From an uncultured Pseudoteredinibacter sp. (GTDB lineage: Bacteria; Pseudomonadota; Gammaproteobacteria; Pseudomonadales; Cellvibrionaceae), in assembly GCF_947500695.1 (NCBI RefSeq), contig NZ_CANMSS010000007.1:186001-250000 (forward strand): a DNA stretch of 64,000 nucleotides, given 5' to 3'. Numbering within the stretch: position 1 is the first letter of the stretch; the number at the start of each line of letters is the position of its first letter. The notes below the pieces were generated by a model that had not been told where the DNA came from, searched no databases, and saw only the letters and a list, made by a program, of their open reading frames with translations. Positions 27,741 to 37,012 of this stretch are shown piece by piece. A program made the translations under genes and the position numbers.

Positions 27741-27774
27741 GCGGGCTCCTAAATGTACGGAGCCGCTTTTGTTT
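27741..27774 (+). terminator. hairpin with T-run in the EamA leader
   Basis: GCGGGCTCC pairs with GGAGCCGC around a 9-base loop and is followed by CTTTTGTTTT. It lies about 210 bases before the EamA gene and about 120 bases downstream of the divergent cca start. It is shaped like an intrinsic terminator or attenuator on the plus strand. Confidence 0.6.
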
Positions 27775-27918
27775 TATGGATACTTAAATGAACACTGTTC
27801 TTGCCATGCATATTTCGCGAAAGCTGCCTTGCTCTGCTGTCTATCAGTGGGCCAAGCCATGTGCCGCGCGTGGCAAATTAAGGCGATCCATTTAATCCAT
27901 ATTTGATTATATTGAATT

Positions 27919-27948
27919 AAAAGGGCCGCCAATAGAGCGGCCTTTTTT
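27919..27948 (+). terminator. strong intrinsic terminator just before the EamA gene
   Basis: GGCCGC and GCGGCC pair around a short loop, with A-rich sequence before and TTTTTT after, so it could work in both directions. It ends 38 bases before the EamA start codon. Between it and the previous hairpin is an unexplained 35-codon frame (27788-27895) with no clear ribosome binding site and an inverted pair TTGCCA/TGGCAA. Confidence 0.75.
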
Positions 27949-27985
27949 GTGCCTCTCAGATTTAGGCCCGCAAGGGGAGAGTTTT

Positions 27986-28888
27986 GTGAAAATACCATTG
28001 TTGTTCGTGATGGTTGTGCTTTTATGGGGGAGCACGCCATTGGGAATTAGATTAAGTAATGAGAGTTTTAGCTTTACCGAGGCAGTCATGCTGCGCATGG
28101 GTATTGCTCTACCATTGGCGCTAGGCTTTCTATGGTGGCAAGGCAAATCTTTGATTCAAGATCGCTCTGATTTCAAAGTATACGCTGCGGCGGCGATGGG
28201 TATTTTCCCAGCGTTGCCTTTGGTGTATTGGGCAGCCCAGTATATTTCCAGTGGTTTGATTTCGGTTCTATTTGGCTTGACGCCGTTTCTCACGGGTTTG
28301 ATGACTTTATTGATTTTGAGAGTAAACCCTTTTGACTGGCAAAAGATTTTGGGCTTGCTTTTGGCGCTAATGGGACTGCTTATTATCTTTCAAGGGCAAT
28401 TGATGTTTGGGCCATCTGCAATCAAAGGCATTCTAGCTGTATTGTTGTCGTCACTTATTTTTGCTCTAAGTAGTGTTTGCTTGCAGCGTTTTGCATCGAA
28501 CATTGAACCAATGAGGCAAACCGCGGGAGCCTTGTTGTTGTCATTTCCAGCCTTGCTGCTGATGTGGCTAATTACTGACGGAAGTATGTCTACGGATTTT
28601 AGCTGGCGTTCTGGCGGGGCGGTGGTGTATTTGGCTGTTTGTGGCTCACTGCTAGGTTTCCCAGCATACTTTTATTTGTTAAAGCATATGAGTGCAGCAA
28701 CCATTTCATTGAATACCCTGATTACACCAGCTGTAGCTTTGTTTTTAGGGGCATTAATTCTTGATGAAAACTTGCAGCCTAGTTTGTTGATTGGGGCGGC
28801 GGTAATTTTGCTGAGTTTGGCGTTTTACCAGGGCTTGTTGGGGAGAGTGCTGCGCTCACTAATGTCTCTACGCCAGAGTCGGGGCTGA
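27986..28888 (+). CDS. EamA/DMT-family transporter
   Basis: The 300-residue membrane protein has about ten hydrophobic helices in two repeats, the form of drug/metabolite exporters (EamA, RhtA, YddG). The start is GTG 27986 (protein VKIPLLFVMVV), because a strong ribosome binding site AAGGGGAG ends 6 bases before it; the upstream in-frame ATG has none. LWGSTPLGIRL near the start and GSLLGFPAYFYLLKHMSAA late are typical family signatures. It is monocistronic and lies behind two terminator-like hairpins. The substrate is unknown. Confidence 0.88.
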   Translation: MKIPLLFVMVVLLWGSTPLGIRLSNESFSFTEAVMLRMGIALPLALGFLWWQGKSLIQDRSDFKVYAAAAMGIFPALPLVYWAAQYISSGLISVLFGLTPFLTGLMTLLILRVNPFDWQKILGLLLALMGLLIIFQGQLMFGPSAIKGILAVLLSSLIFALSSVCLQRFASNIEPMRQTAGALLLSFPALLLMWLITDGSMSTDFSWRSGGAVVYLAVCGSLLGFPAYFYLLKHMSAATISLNTLITPAVALFLGALILDENLQPSLLIGAAVILLSLAFYQGLLGRVLRSLMSLRQSRG

Positions 28889-28917
28889 AATTGGTAGCGG
28901 GTATTTAGCGATAGAAA

Positions 28918-30219
28918 TTAGTCGTGGAAACCTAAATCATTACTCTCTTGGCTCTGCTCATGTTCAACGGGAAGGCTAACGGTAAATTGGCTGCCTCGGC
29001 CTGGCTGGCTTTGCATAGTGATTAGCCCTCCGTGTCCCGATGCAATGTTATAGCAGATTGAAAGCCCGAGGCCGGTGCCGGTGCCAACGGGTTTAGTGGT
29101 GAAAAATGGATCGAAGATGCGATTGGCAATCGTCTCTTCGATGCCGCTGCCATCGTCGGTAATGCAAATGTCGACACTGGCTTGATTATTGTTAAGCGAC
29201 TGGCGACTTAGGCTGGTGGTTATGGTGATTTGCCCATGGTCATCAATGGCTTGTTCAGCATTGACCAGTAAGTTAATTAAGATTTGGCTGATTTGTGACC
29301 CTATGCAATATACCCTAGGTAGATCACGTTGATAGCGCTTTTGAACTTCCACTTTATACTTCAGCTGATTGGCGACAATATTGAGGCTACTTTCCAATAG
29401 ATCATGAATATTATGGTGCAGCCACTCTTGTTGCTCAGGATGTGAATACCCCTTGAGATCGGTGACAATTTGCTTGATTTGATTAGTCCCATTTAAGGAG
29501 TCGTTAATAATCTGACCTACATCATCTCGTAGGTAATCGATATCAAATTTCTCATAGACCTCTTGCGCCCGCTTTTTGAAATTTTCATCATTACATGCTT
29601 TGCCAGTCTCTTTACTGGCCTTTAGGTACTCTTGGAAGTCTTGCAGGTAATCGCTTAGGGTCATCAAATTGGAATGTATGTATCCCACTGGATTATTAAT
29701 TTCATGTGCAACACCTGCAGCCAATTGCCCTAGCGATGCCATCTTGTCGGCATGAATGAGTTGCTTTTGGGCTTGCTCTAAGCGATAGCTGGCATTGGTT
29801 AGCTCTTTAGTTCGCCTGATGACAAGTTGTTCAAGATGAATTTCGCGGCTGCGCAGGGCGAGGTGCGTTTTAACCCGGGCGATAAGTTCGTCGCGATGAT
29901 AGGGGGTGGTCACATAGTCGGCTGCTCCCCCCTTTAAGGCTTTGCTGATGATTGCGGGGTCTTTATCGGCAGAAACGACAATAATGGTTGGCGGGCTATC
30001 TAAATCTAAGTTGGGAATTTCAGTCAGCAGCTCAAAACCGGAGATTCCTGGCATATTGAGATCTAATAACAAAAGGTCAATTGTGTGGCTTTGAAGAATA
30101 TCCAAACACTGGCTGCCCTCACTGGCTTCGTATAAGCGTGAGTATTCTTGACTCAAAATGCTGCGCAATAGCTGACGATTGACGGGGTTATCGTCCACAA
30201 AGAGAATTGAATTACTCAT
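28918..30219 (-). CDS. response regulator receiver-histidine kinase hybrid
   Basis: The 433-residue cytoplasmic protein begins with a receiver domain with D53 in LLLLDLNMPG, then a histidine kinase of the NtrB-like group: phosphoacceptor H172 in GVAHEINNPVGY, and ATPase motifs VNAEQAIDD, DDGSGI and GTGTGLGLSICYN. There is no sensor domain or membrane segment, so the receiver is the input. The receiver's usual Lys-Pro is Thr-Pro (TTPYHRD, about 104-106), which may weaken signalling. It is divergent from the HTH-receiver gene, about 490 bases away, and they may form one pathway. Confidence 0.9.
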   Translation of the reverse strand: MSNSILFVDDNPVNRQLLRSILSQEYSRLYEASEGSQCLDILQSHTIDLLLLDLNMPGISGFELLTEIPNLDLDSPPTIIVVSADKDPAIISKALKGGAADYVTTPYHRDELIARVKTHLALRSREIHLEQLVIRRTKELTNASYRLEQAQKQLIHADKMASLGQLAAGVAHEINNPVGYIHSNLMTLSDYLQDFQEYLKASKETGKACNDENFKKRAQEVYEKFDIDYLRDDVGQIINDSLNGTNQIKQIVTDLKGYSHPEQQEWLHHNIHDLLESSLNIVANQLKYKVEVQKRYQRDLPRVYCIGSQISQILINLLVNAEQAIDDHGQITITTSLSRQSLNNNQASVDICITDDGSGIEETIANRIFDPFFTTKPVGTGTGLGLSICYNIASGHGGLITMQSQPGRGSQFTVSLPVEHEQSQESNDLGFHD

Positions 30220-30348
30220 ATTTTGGGCGCAGCGTCCTATTGCTTACTTCTTCGCTAGATAGAGTAGCATGCCTGAGTAAGGATGAGGACTACTCAAGAA
30301 TAGTATGGGCAAAATCGAGAAAGCTGTGAATGCAGTATAGGAGAGGGG

Positions 30349-30380
30349 AAAAAAGCGCCCCCAATTACATCTAGGGGGCT
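30349..30380 (-). terminator. minus-strand hairpin and T-run upstream of the histidine kinase gene
   Basis: Read on the minus strand, AGCCCCCT pairs with TGGGGGCGCT around a 9-base loop and is followed by TTTTTT. It lies 130 bases before the kinase start codon, so it would stop any transcript that begins further right before it reaches the gene. This fits an attenuated leader or a short separate RNA. Confidence 0.6.
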
Positions 30381-30432
30381 AAGGGTCTTAGGGTGTTCTT
30401 TAGGAGTCTGGTGCGGGGCCCTGTTTAGCTTT

Positions 30433-30449
30433 TATCAGCGAGGCTGATA
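30433..30449. promoter_or_regulatory. perfect inverted repeat TATCAGC-N3-GCTGATA
   Basis: A perfect dyad with 7-base arms and a 3-base spacer in the 486-base gap between the two divergent signalling genes. It is a reasonable operator for a dimeric regulator; which one is not known. Another short dyad (TGTCA-N4-TGACA) lies near 30520. The rest of the gap shows only AT-rich promoter-like sequence. Confidence 0.5.
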
Positions 30450-30705
30450 TGGCTAGATAGGGAATCAATGTGCACCTCTTCGCAACAACTCTATTATCGG
30501 TCTAAGATGTCTTACCTGTCAAACCTGACATTTAGTACATTTTGGTATCGATTTCACAAAAAATAGTATAAAAAGTCATTTCAGACAGTTAGCAATATGG
30601 ACTAGGCTGAAATTGGGGTAATCCTACAGGGCGATTTAAAGAATTCCCTAGGATAATGGCGTGTAAGTCAACATTTATGGATTTAAGATACAAGAGTGGC
30701 ACTTT

Positions 30706-31305
30706 ATGGATAAAACCCGAGTACTCACCACAGGGGAAGCGGCAAAGTATTGCGGGGTGAATTTTAGGACCGTCATTCGCTGGATTGAGCGGGGCCGCTT
30801 AAAGGCCTATAAACTTCCCGGTAGGGGTGATCACCGCATTCAAGTCGATGACTTTGTTGATTTTTTGGAAAGCAACGCTATGCCGGTTCCTGAGGAGTTG
30901 CGTCCGTTACCTGCGTCAAACAAAGTTTTAGTGGTTGAAGATCAGCTTGAGATGGCTTCAGCAATGCGTCGGGTATTGCGACGCGCAGGTTATGACGTCG
31001 AGGTGGCAGCAGATGGCTTTGCGGCTGGCCTGATGTTGGCACAGCACCAGCCTGCCGTGGTGACTCTAGATATTAAGATGCCTGGTATGGATGGTTATGA
31101 AGTTTTGAAAACCATGCGCGAGCAGGCGGTATATAAAGAAACCAAGGTGCTGGTGGTATCTGCAGAAACCGCTGCGGGAATGCAAAAAGCACTAGAGTTT
31201 GGTGCCAATGATATTTTATCCAAGCCTTTTGATAATAACGAATTGCTAGATAAAGTCGCTGCGCTGATGGGTTTGCCTGTGGCAGCCAATATGGTTGTTG
31301 TGTAG
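30706..31305 (+). CDS. BldC/MerR-like HTH fused to receiver domain
   Basis: The 199-residue protein joins an excisionase/MerR-type DNA-binding domain at the N-terminus (LTTGEAAKYCGVNFRTVIRW, then RGDHRI) and a complete receiver domain (DQ at about 79-80, phosphoacceptor D122 in LDIKMPGMDG, K173 in LSKPFDN). The order, DNA-binding first and receiver second, is the reverse of most response regulators. A histidine kinase without a partner regulator is encoded divergently, so it is the likely phosphate donor. DNA target and role are unknown. Confidence 0.85.
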   Translation: MDKTRVLTTGEAAKYCGVNFRTVIRWIERGRLKAYKLPGRGDHRIQVDDFVDFLESNAMPVPEELRPLPASNKVLVVEDQLEMASAMRRVLRRAGYDVEVAADGFAAGLMLAQHQPAVVTLDIKMPGMDGYEVLKTMREQAVYKETKVLVVSAETAAGMQKALEFGANDILSKPFDNNELLDKVAALMGLPVAANMVVV

Positions 31306-31465
31306 TGAGTATCTGGCGTACTAGTGCTTGTCTTTTCTGGGCTCTACTCTGAGCCCAAATCCCCTTTTTATTTTATCAAGTTGAGCCCATTCTAATGGTA
31401 GGCCGGGTGTTGGCCTTCATCTTATCTGTGACATAATGTGCCCCTTTTAAGTCTGGGGGAAGGAA

Positions 31466-32482
31466 ATGGATATTCTGGTTACCGGTGGTGCGGGTTATAT
31501 AGGCAGTCATGCTGTTATTGAGCTGCATGAGGCGGGCTTTAATCCTGTCATTGTGGATAACTTTAGCAATAGTAAAGAAGAAGCTCTGCAACGAGTGAGT
31601 GAGCTGTGTTCAAAGGAGTTCACTTTTTATCGTGTTGATGTGCGAGATGCAGTGGCGTTGTCGGATGTTTTTGCTAAACATAAATTTTCCGCCGTCATTC
31701 ACTTTGCTGGTTTAAAAGCTGTCGGCGAGTCATGCGAGCAGCCCCTCAATTATTATCAAAATAATGTTGCTGGCACTATGGTCTTATTGGAGCTAATGGC
31801 TCAGCACGCGGTGCATAATTTCATTTTTAGTTCTTCAGCAACCGTTTATGGCGATCCGGATAGTGTGCCTATTAATGAGGCCGCAGCGACACGCACCACA
31901 AACCCCTATGGTGCAAGCAAACTAATGGTTGAGGATATCAGTCGAGATTTATGTCAAGCGCCAAATAACCCGTTTAAGGTGTGTTTGCTGCGGTACTTTA
32001 ATCCAATTGGTGCACACCACTCCGGTAGAATTGGTGAAGATCCAAATGGCATTCCCAACAATCTATTGCCGTATGTCTCACAGGTTGCTGTAGGTAAGCT
32101 TAAGCGCCTGCAAGTTTTTGGGGATGATTACGATACTGTCGATGGTACAGGCGTCAGGGATTATATTCATGTTGTCGATCTAGCAAAGGGGCATGTCCGT
32201 GCCTTGCAATATGTTTTGGAAAAACCAGCTGACTGTTACACCTTTAATTTAGGCACCGGTATTGGTTACTCCGTGCTAGAGATTGTTAAAGCTTTTGAGC
32301 AGGCGTCGAGTAAAACCATTCCTTATGATATCGCCCCAAGACGTGCAGGCGATATTGCTGCATGTTTTGCCGATGCAAGCCTTGCCAAGAACGAGCTGGA
32401 TTGGCAGGCCGAATACTCTATCGAAAGGATGGTCAGCGATGCTTGGCGTTGGCAGTCCCAAAACCCCAGTGGCTATGAATAG
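31466..32482 (+). CDS. galE: UDP-glucose 4-epimerase GalE
   Basis: The 338-residue extended SDR enzyme interconverts UDP-glucose and UDP-galactose. It starts at the NAD loop (VTGGAGYIGSH), has SSSATVYGDP and NPYGASKLMVED (catalytic Tyr and Lys), and DGTGVRDYIHVVDLAKGH near the end, a strong GalE signature. The start follows AAGGAA by a few bases. It precedes ugd by about 130 bases on the same strand, giving two enzymes that draw on UDP-glucose for surface polysaccharide. Confidence 0.96.
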   Translation: MDILVTGGAGYIGSHAVIELHEAGFNPVIVDNFSNSKEEALQRVSELCSKEFTFYRVDVRDAVALSDVFAKHKFSAVIHFAGLKAVGESCEQPLNYYQNNVAGTMVLLELMAQHAVHNFIFSSSATVYGDPDSVPINEAAATRTTNPYGASKLMVEDISRDLCQAPNNPFKVCLLRYFNPIGAHHSGRIGEDPNGIPNNLLPYVSQVAVGKLKRLQVFGDDYDTVDGTGVRDYIHVVDLAKGHVRALQYVLEKPADCYTFNLGTGIGYSVLEIVKAFEQASSKTIPYDIAPRRAGDIAACFADASLAKNELDWQAEYSIERMVSDAWRWQSQNPSGYE

Positions 32483-32613
32483 CTTGCGCTTGTAAAAAAT
32501 CCGTCGCATTTTTGCCATCTGCTTGTCAATAAAGCGCAACTAATCTGACATACCCCGGGCGCACACTGGCGCTATCTAAGGCTAAACAGTGTGCTTGTGC
32601 CAGGGGTGGTGGA

Positions 32614-33981
32614 ATGAAAATTACAGTATTTGGTAGTGGCTATGTGGGTTTGGTAAGCAGTGCTTGTCTGTCTCAGGCGGGCCACCAAGTGTTGTGTATG
32701 GATATCAATCGACAGCGCATTGATGAGCTTTCTAAAGGGGTCAATCCGATTTATGAGCCTGGTTTAGACGAGCTGCTTAAAAACGGTCTAGCGGATGCCA
32801 GCTTAAGTTTTAGCAGTGATGTTAAAACAGCGGTTGAGCATGCTGAGGTTCTCTTTATTGCCGTGGGAACGCCTCCTGATGAGGATGGTTCCGCTGACGT
32901 TAGACATGTTATCAATGTAGCGCGTGATATCGGTCGTCATTTGCAGAAAAATAGCATCATCGTTAACAAATCCACAGTTCCTGTTGGTACTGCCGAGCAG
33001 GTGCATGCTGCAATTTCAGAAGAGCTAGCCTTTCGCGATATTTGTTTAGAATTTGATGTAGTCTCCAATCCCGAGTTCTTAAAAGAAGGTGCGGCAATCG
33101 AGGACTTTATGAAACCGGACCGCATCGTCATCGGTACCCATAAAGAATCCAGCGCAGACACTATGCGACGCTTATATAGTGCCTTTAATCGAAATCACGA
33201 TCGAGTCATGGTGATGGGGACGCGATCGGCCGAGTTAACTAAGTATGCCGCCAATGCCATGCTGGCTACTAAAATTAGTTTTATGAACGAAATGGCTGGG
33301 ATAGCGGAACGCGCTGGTGCGGATATCGAGCAGGTGCGTCAGGGAATTGGATCGGACCCTCGTATTGGTTACCACTTTATCTACCCTGGTTGTGGTTATG
33401 GTGGTTCTTGCTTCCCTAAAGATGTAAAAGCGCTCGAAGCGACTGCTCGACAATATGGGCAGAGTTCTAGCTTGTTGTCGGCAGTTGAAACTATCAATCT
33501 AGAGCAAAAGCAATGGTTATTTAAGCGTTTAAGCGATCATTTTAAGGGTGAGCTGCAAGGCAAGACTGTTGCCCTTTGGGGCTTGGCCTTTAAGCCTCGT
33601 ACCGATGATATGCGCGAGGCGCCAGCATTGGAATTAATGGATGCTTTGTTTAAGGTTGGTGCGAGTGTACAGGCCTATGACCCCCAGGCCATGGATGAGT
33701 GCCAGCGCATTCTAGGTGAGCGCGATGATTTGCTATTGGCGGGCACTAAAGAGATGGCACTTAAAAACGCCGATGCTTTGGTTATCTGCACTGAATGGAA
33801 AAATTTTTGGTCGCCTAATTTTGAACAAATAAAACATTTGCTCAAAGAAGCTTTAATCATTGATGGGCGTAATCTTTTTGATCCTAATGAGATGGCCGAT
33901 GAAGGCTTTCGCTACTATTCAGTAGGGCGGCCGAGCTTTCAGCCGCGTAGGGAAGTGGTAGAGCTGTCTGTAGCCAGTTAA
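32614..33981 (+). CDS. ugd: UDP-glucose 6-dehydrogenase
   Basis: The 455-residue enzyme oxidises UDP-glucose to UDP-glucuronate with NAD. It has the N-terminal NAD loop VFGSGYVGLV, the central dimer domain and catalytic C266 in GCGYGGSCFPKDVKAL. The C-terminal domain has LWGLAFKPRTDDMREAPA, the UDP-binding signature. Its end overlaps the convergent apaH gene by 4 bases. UDP-glucuronate feeds exopolysaccharide or lipid A and sugar nucleotide pathways; no partner glycosyltransferase is in view. Confidence 0.97.
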   Translation: MKITVFGSGYVGLVSSACLSQAGHQVLCMDINRQRIDELSKGVNPIYEPGLDELLKNGLADASLSFSSDVKTAVEHAEVLFIAVGTPPDEDGSADVRHVINVARDIGRHLQKNSIIVNKSTVPVGTAEQVHAAISEELAFRDICLEFDVVSNPEFLKEGAAIEDFMKPDRIVIGTHKESSADTMRRLYSAFNRNHDRVMVMGTRSAELTKYAANAMLATKISFMNEMAGIAERAGADIEQVRQGIGSDPRIGYHFIYPGCGYGGSCFPKDVKALEATARQYGQSSSLLSAVETINLEQKQWLFKRLSDHFKGELQGKTVALWGLAFKPRTDDMREAPALELMDALFKVGASVQAYDPQAMDECQRILGERDDLLLAGTKEMALKNADALVICTEWKNFWSPNFEQIKHLLKEALIIDGRNLFDPNEMADEGFRYYSVGRPSFQPRREVVELSVAS

Positions 33982-34790
33982 TCGCAGGCGCAGCTATAGC
34001 GTGTTTGATCTTCTAGACACATCACTGTCAGGCTGCCGCCCCAGACACAGCCGGTATCAAGCGCAAACACTTGTTCGGCATCAGTGTAACCTTGTAAGGC
34101 AGCCCAGTGCCCAAATACAATTCGGTCTGCGTTGGCTTTGCGATTTTTTATTTTATACCAAGGCTTAAAGCCCTTTGGTGCAGAATCAGGGCCAGACTTC
34201 GCTTGAAACTCAAGCTGCCCTTCAGCATCACAGAAGCGCATGCGAGTGAAGTAATTGGTGATTATGCGTAAGCGATCATTGCCCCTTAAGGATTTGTCCC
34301 ACTGTCTGGGTTCGCTGCCGAACATATGCAGCAAGAAATCTTGATAGCGATCATCGTCTTGCAATACTTCTTCAACTTCAGCCGATCGGCGTAGAGCTTT
34401 TTTTATTGACCATTGTGGGGGGATGCCGGCATGCACCATGGTGTAAGCGAGCTCTGGGTCGTGATGAACGAGTTTTTGTTGGCGTAACCAATAGCAAAGC
34501 TCGTCACAATCGGGGGCTCTTAAAATCTCTTCGACAGTATCGCCGTCTCGCATAGCTTGAAAGCCTTCGACGATAGCAAGAAAGCTTAGATCATGATTGC
34601 CTAACACCACTACAGCGCTGTCGCCTAACTTGCGAATAAACCGTAAAGTTTCTAGCGATTGCGGGCCCCGATTAATTAAGTCTCCAGCTACCCACAGCTT
34701 GTCGGCCTTGGGGTCAAAGTCTATTTGCTCTAATAAGCTCAATAGCGGCGTCAAACAACCTTGAATATCACCGACAGCATAAGTGGCCAT
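33978..34790 (-). CDS. apaH: symmetrical diadenosine tetraphosphatase ApaH
   Basis: A 270-residue metallophosphatase that hydrolyses Ap4A and decaps Np4-capped RNA. It shows the phosphoesterase motifs at the N-terminus: GDIQGCLTPL, GDLINRGPQSL and GNHDLSFLAI. It is the last gene of the lptD-surA-pdxA-rsmA-apaG-apaH run and starts 11 bases after apaG, as in E. coli. Confidence 0.97.
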   Translation of the reverse strand: MATYAVGDIQGCLTPLLSLLEQIDFDPKADKLWVAGDLINRGPQSLETLRFIRKLGDSAVVVLGNHDLSFLAIVEGFQAMRDGDTVEEILRAPDCDELCYWLRQQKLVHHDPELAYTMVHAGIPPQWSIKKALRRSAEVEEVLQDDDRYQDFLLHMFGSEPRQWDKSLRGNDRLRIITNYFTRMRFCDAEGQLEFQAKSGPDSAPKGFKPWYKIKNRKANADRIVFGHWAALQGYTDAEQVFALDTGCVWGGSLTVMCLEDQTRYSCACD

Positions 34791-34801
34791 ACTTGCCTCA
34801 C

Positions 34802-35170
34802 TCAGTGCAGTGCGTTTGGAGGAAGGAGGGCAAAGGTGGCGATATTGGCTTCGAACTGAGAGCCATCATCGCGCTTCATGGTGTAACTGCCTTCCATAGT
34901 TCCAGTGGGGGTTTCAATAATAACGCCACTGCTGTAGCTAAACGACTCACCGGGTTCAAGCCGAGGCTGTTCGCCAACGACGCCTATGCCACGAACCTCT
35001 TGTAGTTGTTCGTTTTCATCAAGTATGCGCCAGTGACGGCTTAACAGTTGCGCTGCCTGCTGGCCATTGTTGGTAATACGAATCGTGTAAGAGAATACGT
35101 AACGTGGCTCTTCCGGCTTGGATTGCTCGGCGATATAAATAGGCTTGGTTTGGATTTCAATTTCTGACAT
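34802..35170 (-). CDS. apaG: ApaG/CorD protein
   Basis: A 122-residue immunoglobulin-like beta protein. It has FSYTIRITNNGQQAAQLLSRHWRI and the glycine-rich GEQPRLEPGESFSYSSG loop and ends in the family's SFQVANIATF-like strand. ApaG/CorD is associated with cobalt and magnesium resistance and is usually next to rsmA and apaH, but its biochemical role is open. It lies 15 bases after rsmA and 11 bases before apaH. Confidence 0.95.
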   Translation of the reverse strand: MSEIEIQTKPIYIAEQSKPEEPRYVFSYTIRITNNGQQAAQLLSRHWRILDENEQLQEVRGIGVVGEQPRLEPGESFSYSSGVIIETPTGTMEGSYTMKRDDGSQFEANIATFALLPPNALH

Positions 35171-35185
35171 GTTTGGTTTCGATAT

Positions 35186-35986
35186 TTAAATTTTAACACC
35201 AAGGTCTAATAGCTCGTCGCTAAGCGCGACAAATTGTTCGACGCTTAGATTTTCAGCGCGTACCGAAATGTCGGTCTTTAAGGCGTCCAGCTGCTCGCTG
35301 TTGGCTAATTGTTTTAAGCCGTTGCGCAAGGTTTTACGGCGTTGCTGAAAGGCTACATTAACAACACGTTCTAGTAGTTTGACGTCTTTCGCAGGGTGGG
35401 GCAGCTCTTGGTAAGGCTTTAGGCGGACAATCGCGGAATCTACTTTGGGTTGAGGTTGAAAGCACTCGGGCGGAACCAAGAATAGATTTTCAACCTGGCA
35501 GTAGTACTGCACCATAATGCCAAGGCGGCCATAGGATTTCTGTCCAGGCACAGCGGCCATTCTTTCTACCACTTCTTTTTGCAGCATAAAGTGCATATCT
35601 TGCACTTTGCCGTGATAGCTTAGTAGGTGGAAGATTAGTGGTGTTGAGATATTGTAAGGTAGATTGCCAACGATTCTGAGAGCTTTATTTTCAGCTAAAC
35701 TTGCAAAATCAAACTTTAGGGCGTCAGCTTGATGGATTTTAAAATCCTTAAATACCGCAAATTGAGCCAATAAAATGGGAATCAAATCTCGGTCAAGCTC
35801 AACTACATTGAGTTTTGGGCACGACTCTAATAAAAGAGCTGTGATAGCCCCTTTGCCTGGACCGATTTCGACAATATTGTCATCTTCGCGCGGCGCGATT
35901 GAGCTAACAATTCTCTGAATAATACCTGGGTCGCTTAGAAAATTTTGACCAAAGCGCTTTCTGGCTTTATGGGAAAAAGGGTCCAC
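35186..35986 (-). CDS. rsmA: 16S rRNA A1518/A1519 dimethyltransferase RsmA (KsgA)
   Basis: The enzyme dimethylates two adjacent adenosines near the 3' end of 16S rRNA, a late step in 30S maturation. The 266-residue protein has FGQNFLSDPGIIQRIV, the SAM loop EIGPGKGAIT, the catalytic NLPYNISTPL motif and a C-terminal RRKTLRNGLK helix. It starts 40 bases after pdxA and is part of the conserved operon. Confidence 0.98.
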   Translation of the reverse strand: MDPFSHKARKRFGQNFLSDPGIIQRIVSSIAPREDDNIVEIGPGKGAITALLLESCPKLNVVELDRDLIPILLAQFAVFKDFKIHQADALKFDFASLAENKALRIVGNLPYNISTPLIFHLLSYHGKVQDMHFMLQKEVVERMAAVPGQKSYGRLGIMVQYYCQVENLFLVPPECFQPQPKVDSAIVRLKPYQELPHPAKDVKLLERVVNVAFQQRRKTLRNGLKQLANSEQLDALKTDISVRAENLSVEQFVALSDELLDLGVKI

Positions 35987-36026
35987 AGTGTTATGCCTTA
36001 TCTCTTTGCGCCTATATTCTGGCGCG

Positions 36027-37004
36027 TTAAATTCTAGCTTGGCTCATATGGCAGGCGTATTGGATGGCGGTAGCTAGGCTGCCGGTATCCGCTTTGCCAC
36101 TGGCAGCTAAGTCAATGGCGGTGCCATGATCCACTGATGTGCGGATGATAGGTAGGCCCAAGGTGATATTAGCTGCTTGTCCAAAACCCTTAAATTTTAA
36201 CACAGGCAGGCCCTGATCGTGATACATGGCCAGAACAGCGTCGGCATTATCTAAGTATTTGGGAGTGAACAAGGTGTCGGCAGGTAGTGGTCCAATTAGC
36301 TCGGCCTGCAAATCTAATGATTTTAAAACAGGCTCTATTAGCTCTATTTCCTCTCGCCCCATATGACCGCCCTCGCCGGCGTGGGGGTTAAGCCCACAAA
36401 TTAGGATGCGAGGCTTGGCTAGGCCAAAGTCAGTTTGCAAATCCTTCACTAAAATCTCGATAACTCGACTCAGGCTTTCTTTGGTGATGGATGCTGCCAC
36501 GTCTTTCAGTGGTAGGTGGGTCGTCGCGAGGGCGACCTTGAGCCCTTCAGTGGCCAGCATCATGACCACTTTGTCGACCTTACATTTCTCTTGAAGGTAC
36601 TCGGTGTGGCCACTAAAGCTAATACCTGCGTCGTTAATGTTGCCTTTGTGTACAGGCCCAGTAACCATGGCATCAAAGACATTATTGCGACAGCCTTCGA
36701 TAGCACTATCTAAACATTGTAGGACGTAATCGGCGTTTGATGGGTCTAGCTTACCGGCCTTAGAGTTTGGGCAGTCGTGAGGCAGATAGAATAGCTGGGT
36801 TGCTTGATTAGCGGAGGCTTTGGTATTGGGATCAAAGGGCTCAAGTTTGAGTTTAAGGTTTAGCTCAGCGGCCCTAGCTTGTAGAAGCTTAGGGCAGGCT
36901 AGGGCAATTAATTGTTGCTGCTGCGCTTGCTGAATCAGCTGTAGAAGTAAATCCGGGCCGATGCCTGCAGGCTCGCCCGGAGTAATGGCAATGCGCTTTG
37001 TCAT
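36027..37004 (-). CDS. pdxA: 4-hydroxythreonine-4-phosphate dehydrogenase PdxA
   Basis: PdxA oxidises 4-phosphohydroxy-L-threonine in the DXP-dependent route to pyridoxal phosphate. The 325-residue protein begins [16 protein letters not shown], the family signature, and holds ATVTGPVHK-like MVTGPVHKG, the metal-binding GHTEYL and HDQGLPVLK motifs, and [18 protein letters not shown] at the end. It follows surA with an 8-base gap, as in E. coli. Confidence 0.97.
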   Translation of the reverse strand: MTKRIAITPGEPAGIGPDLLLQLIQQAQQQQLIALACPKLLQARAAELNLKLKLEPFDPNTKASANQATQLFYLPHDCPNSKAGKLDPSNADYVLQCLDSAIEGCRNNVFDAMVTGPVHKGNINDAGISFSGHTEYLQEKCKVDKVVMMLATEGLKVALATTHLPLKDVAASITKESLSRVIEILVKDLQTDFGLAKPRILICGLNPHAGEGGHMGREEIELIEPVLKSLDLQAELIGPLPADTLFTPKYLDNADAVLAMYHDQGLPVLKFKGFGQAANITLGLPIIRTSVDHGTAIDLAASGKADTGSLATAIQYACHMSQARI

Positions 37005-37012
37005 TTTAAACT

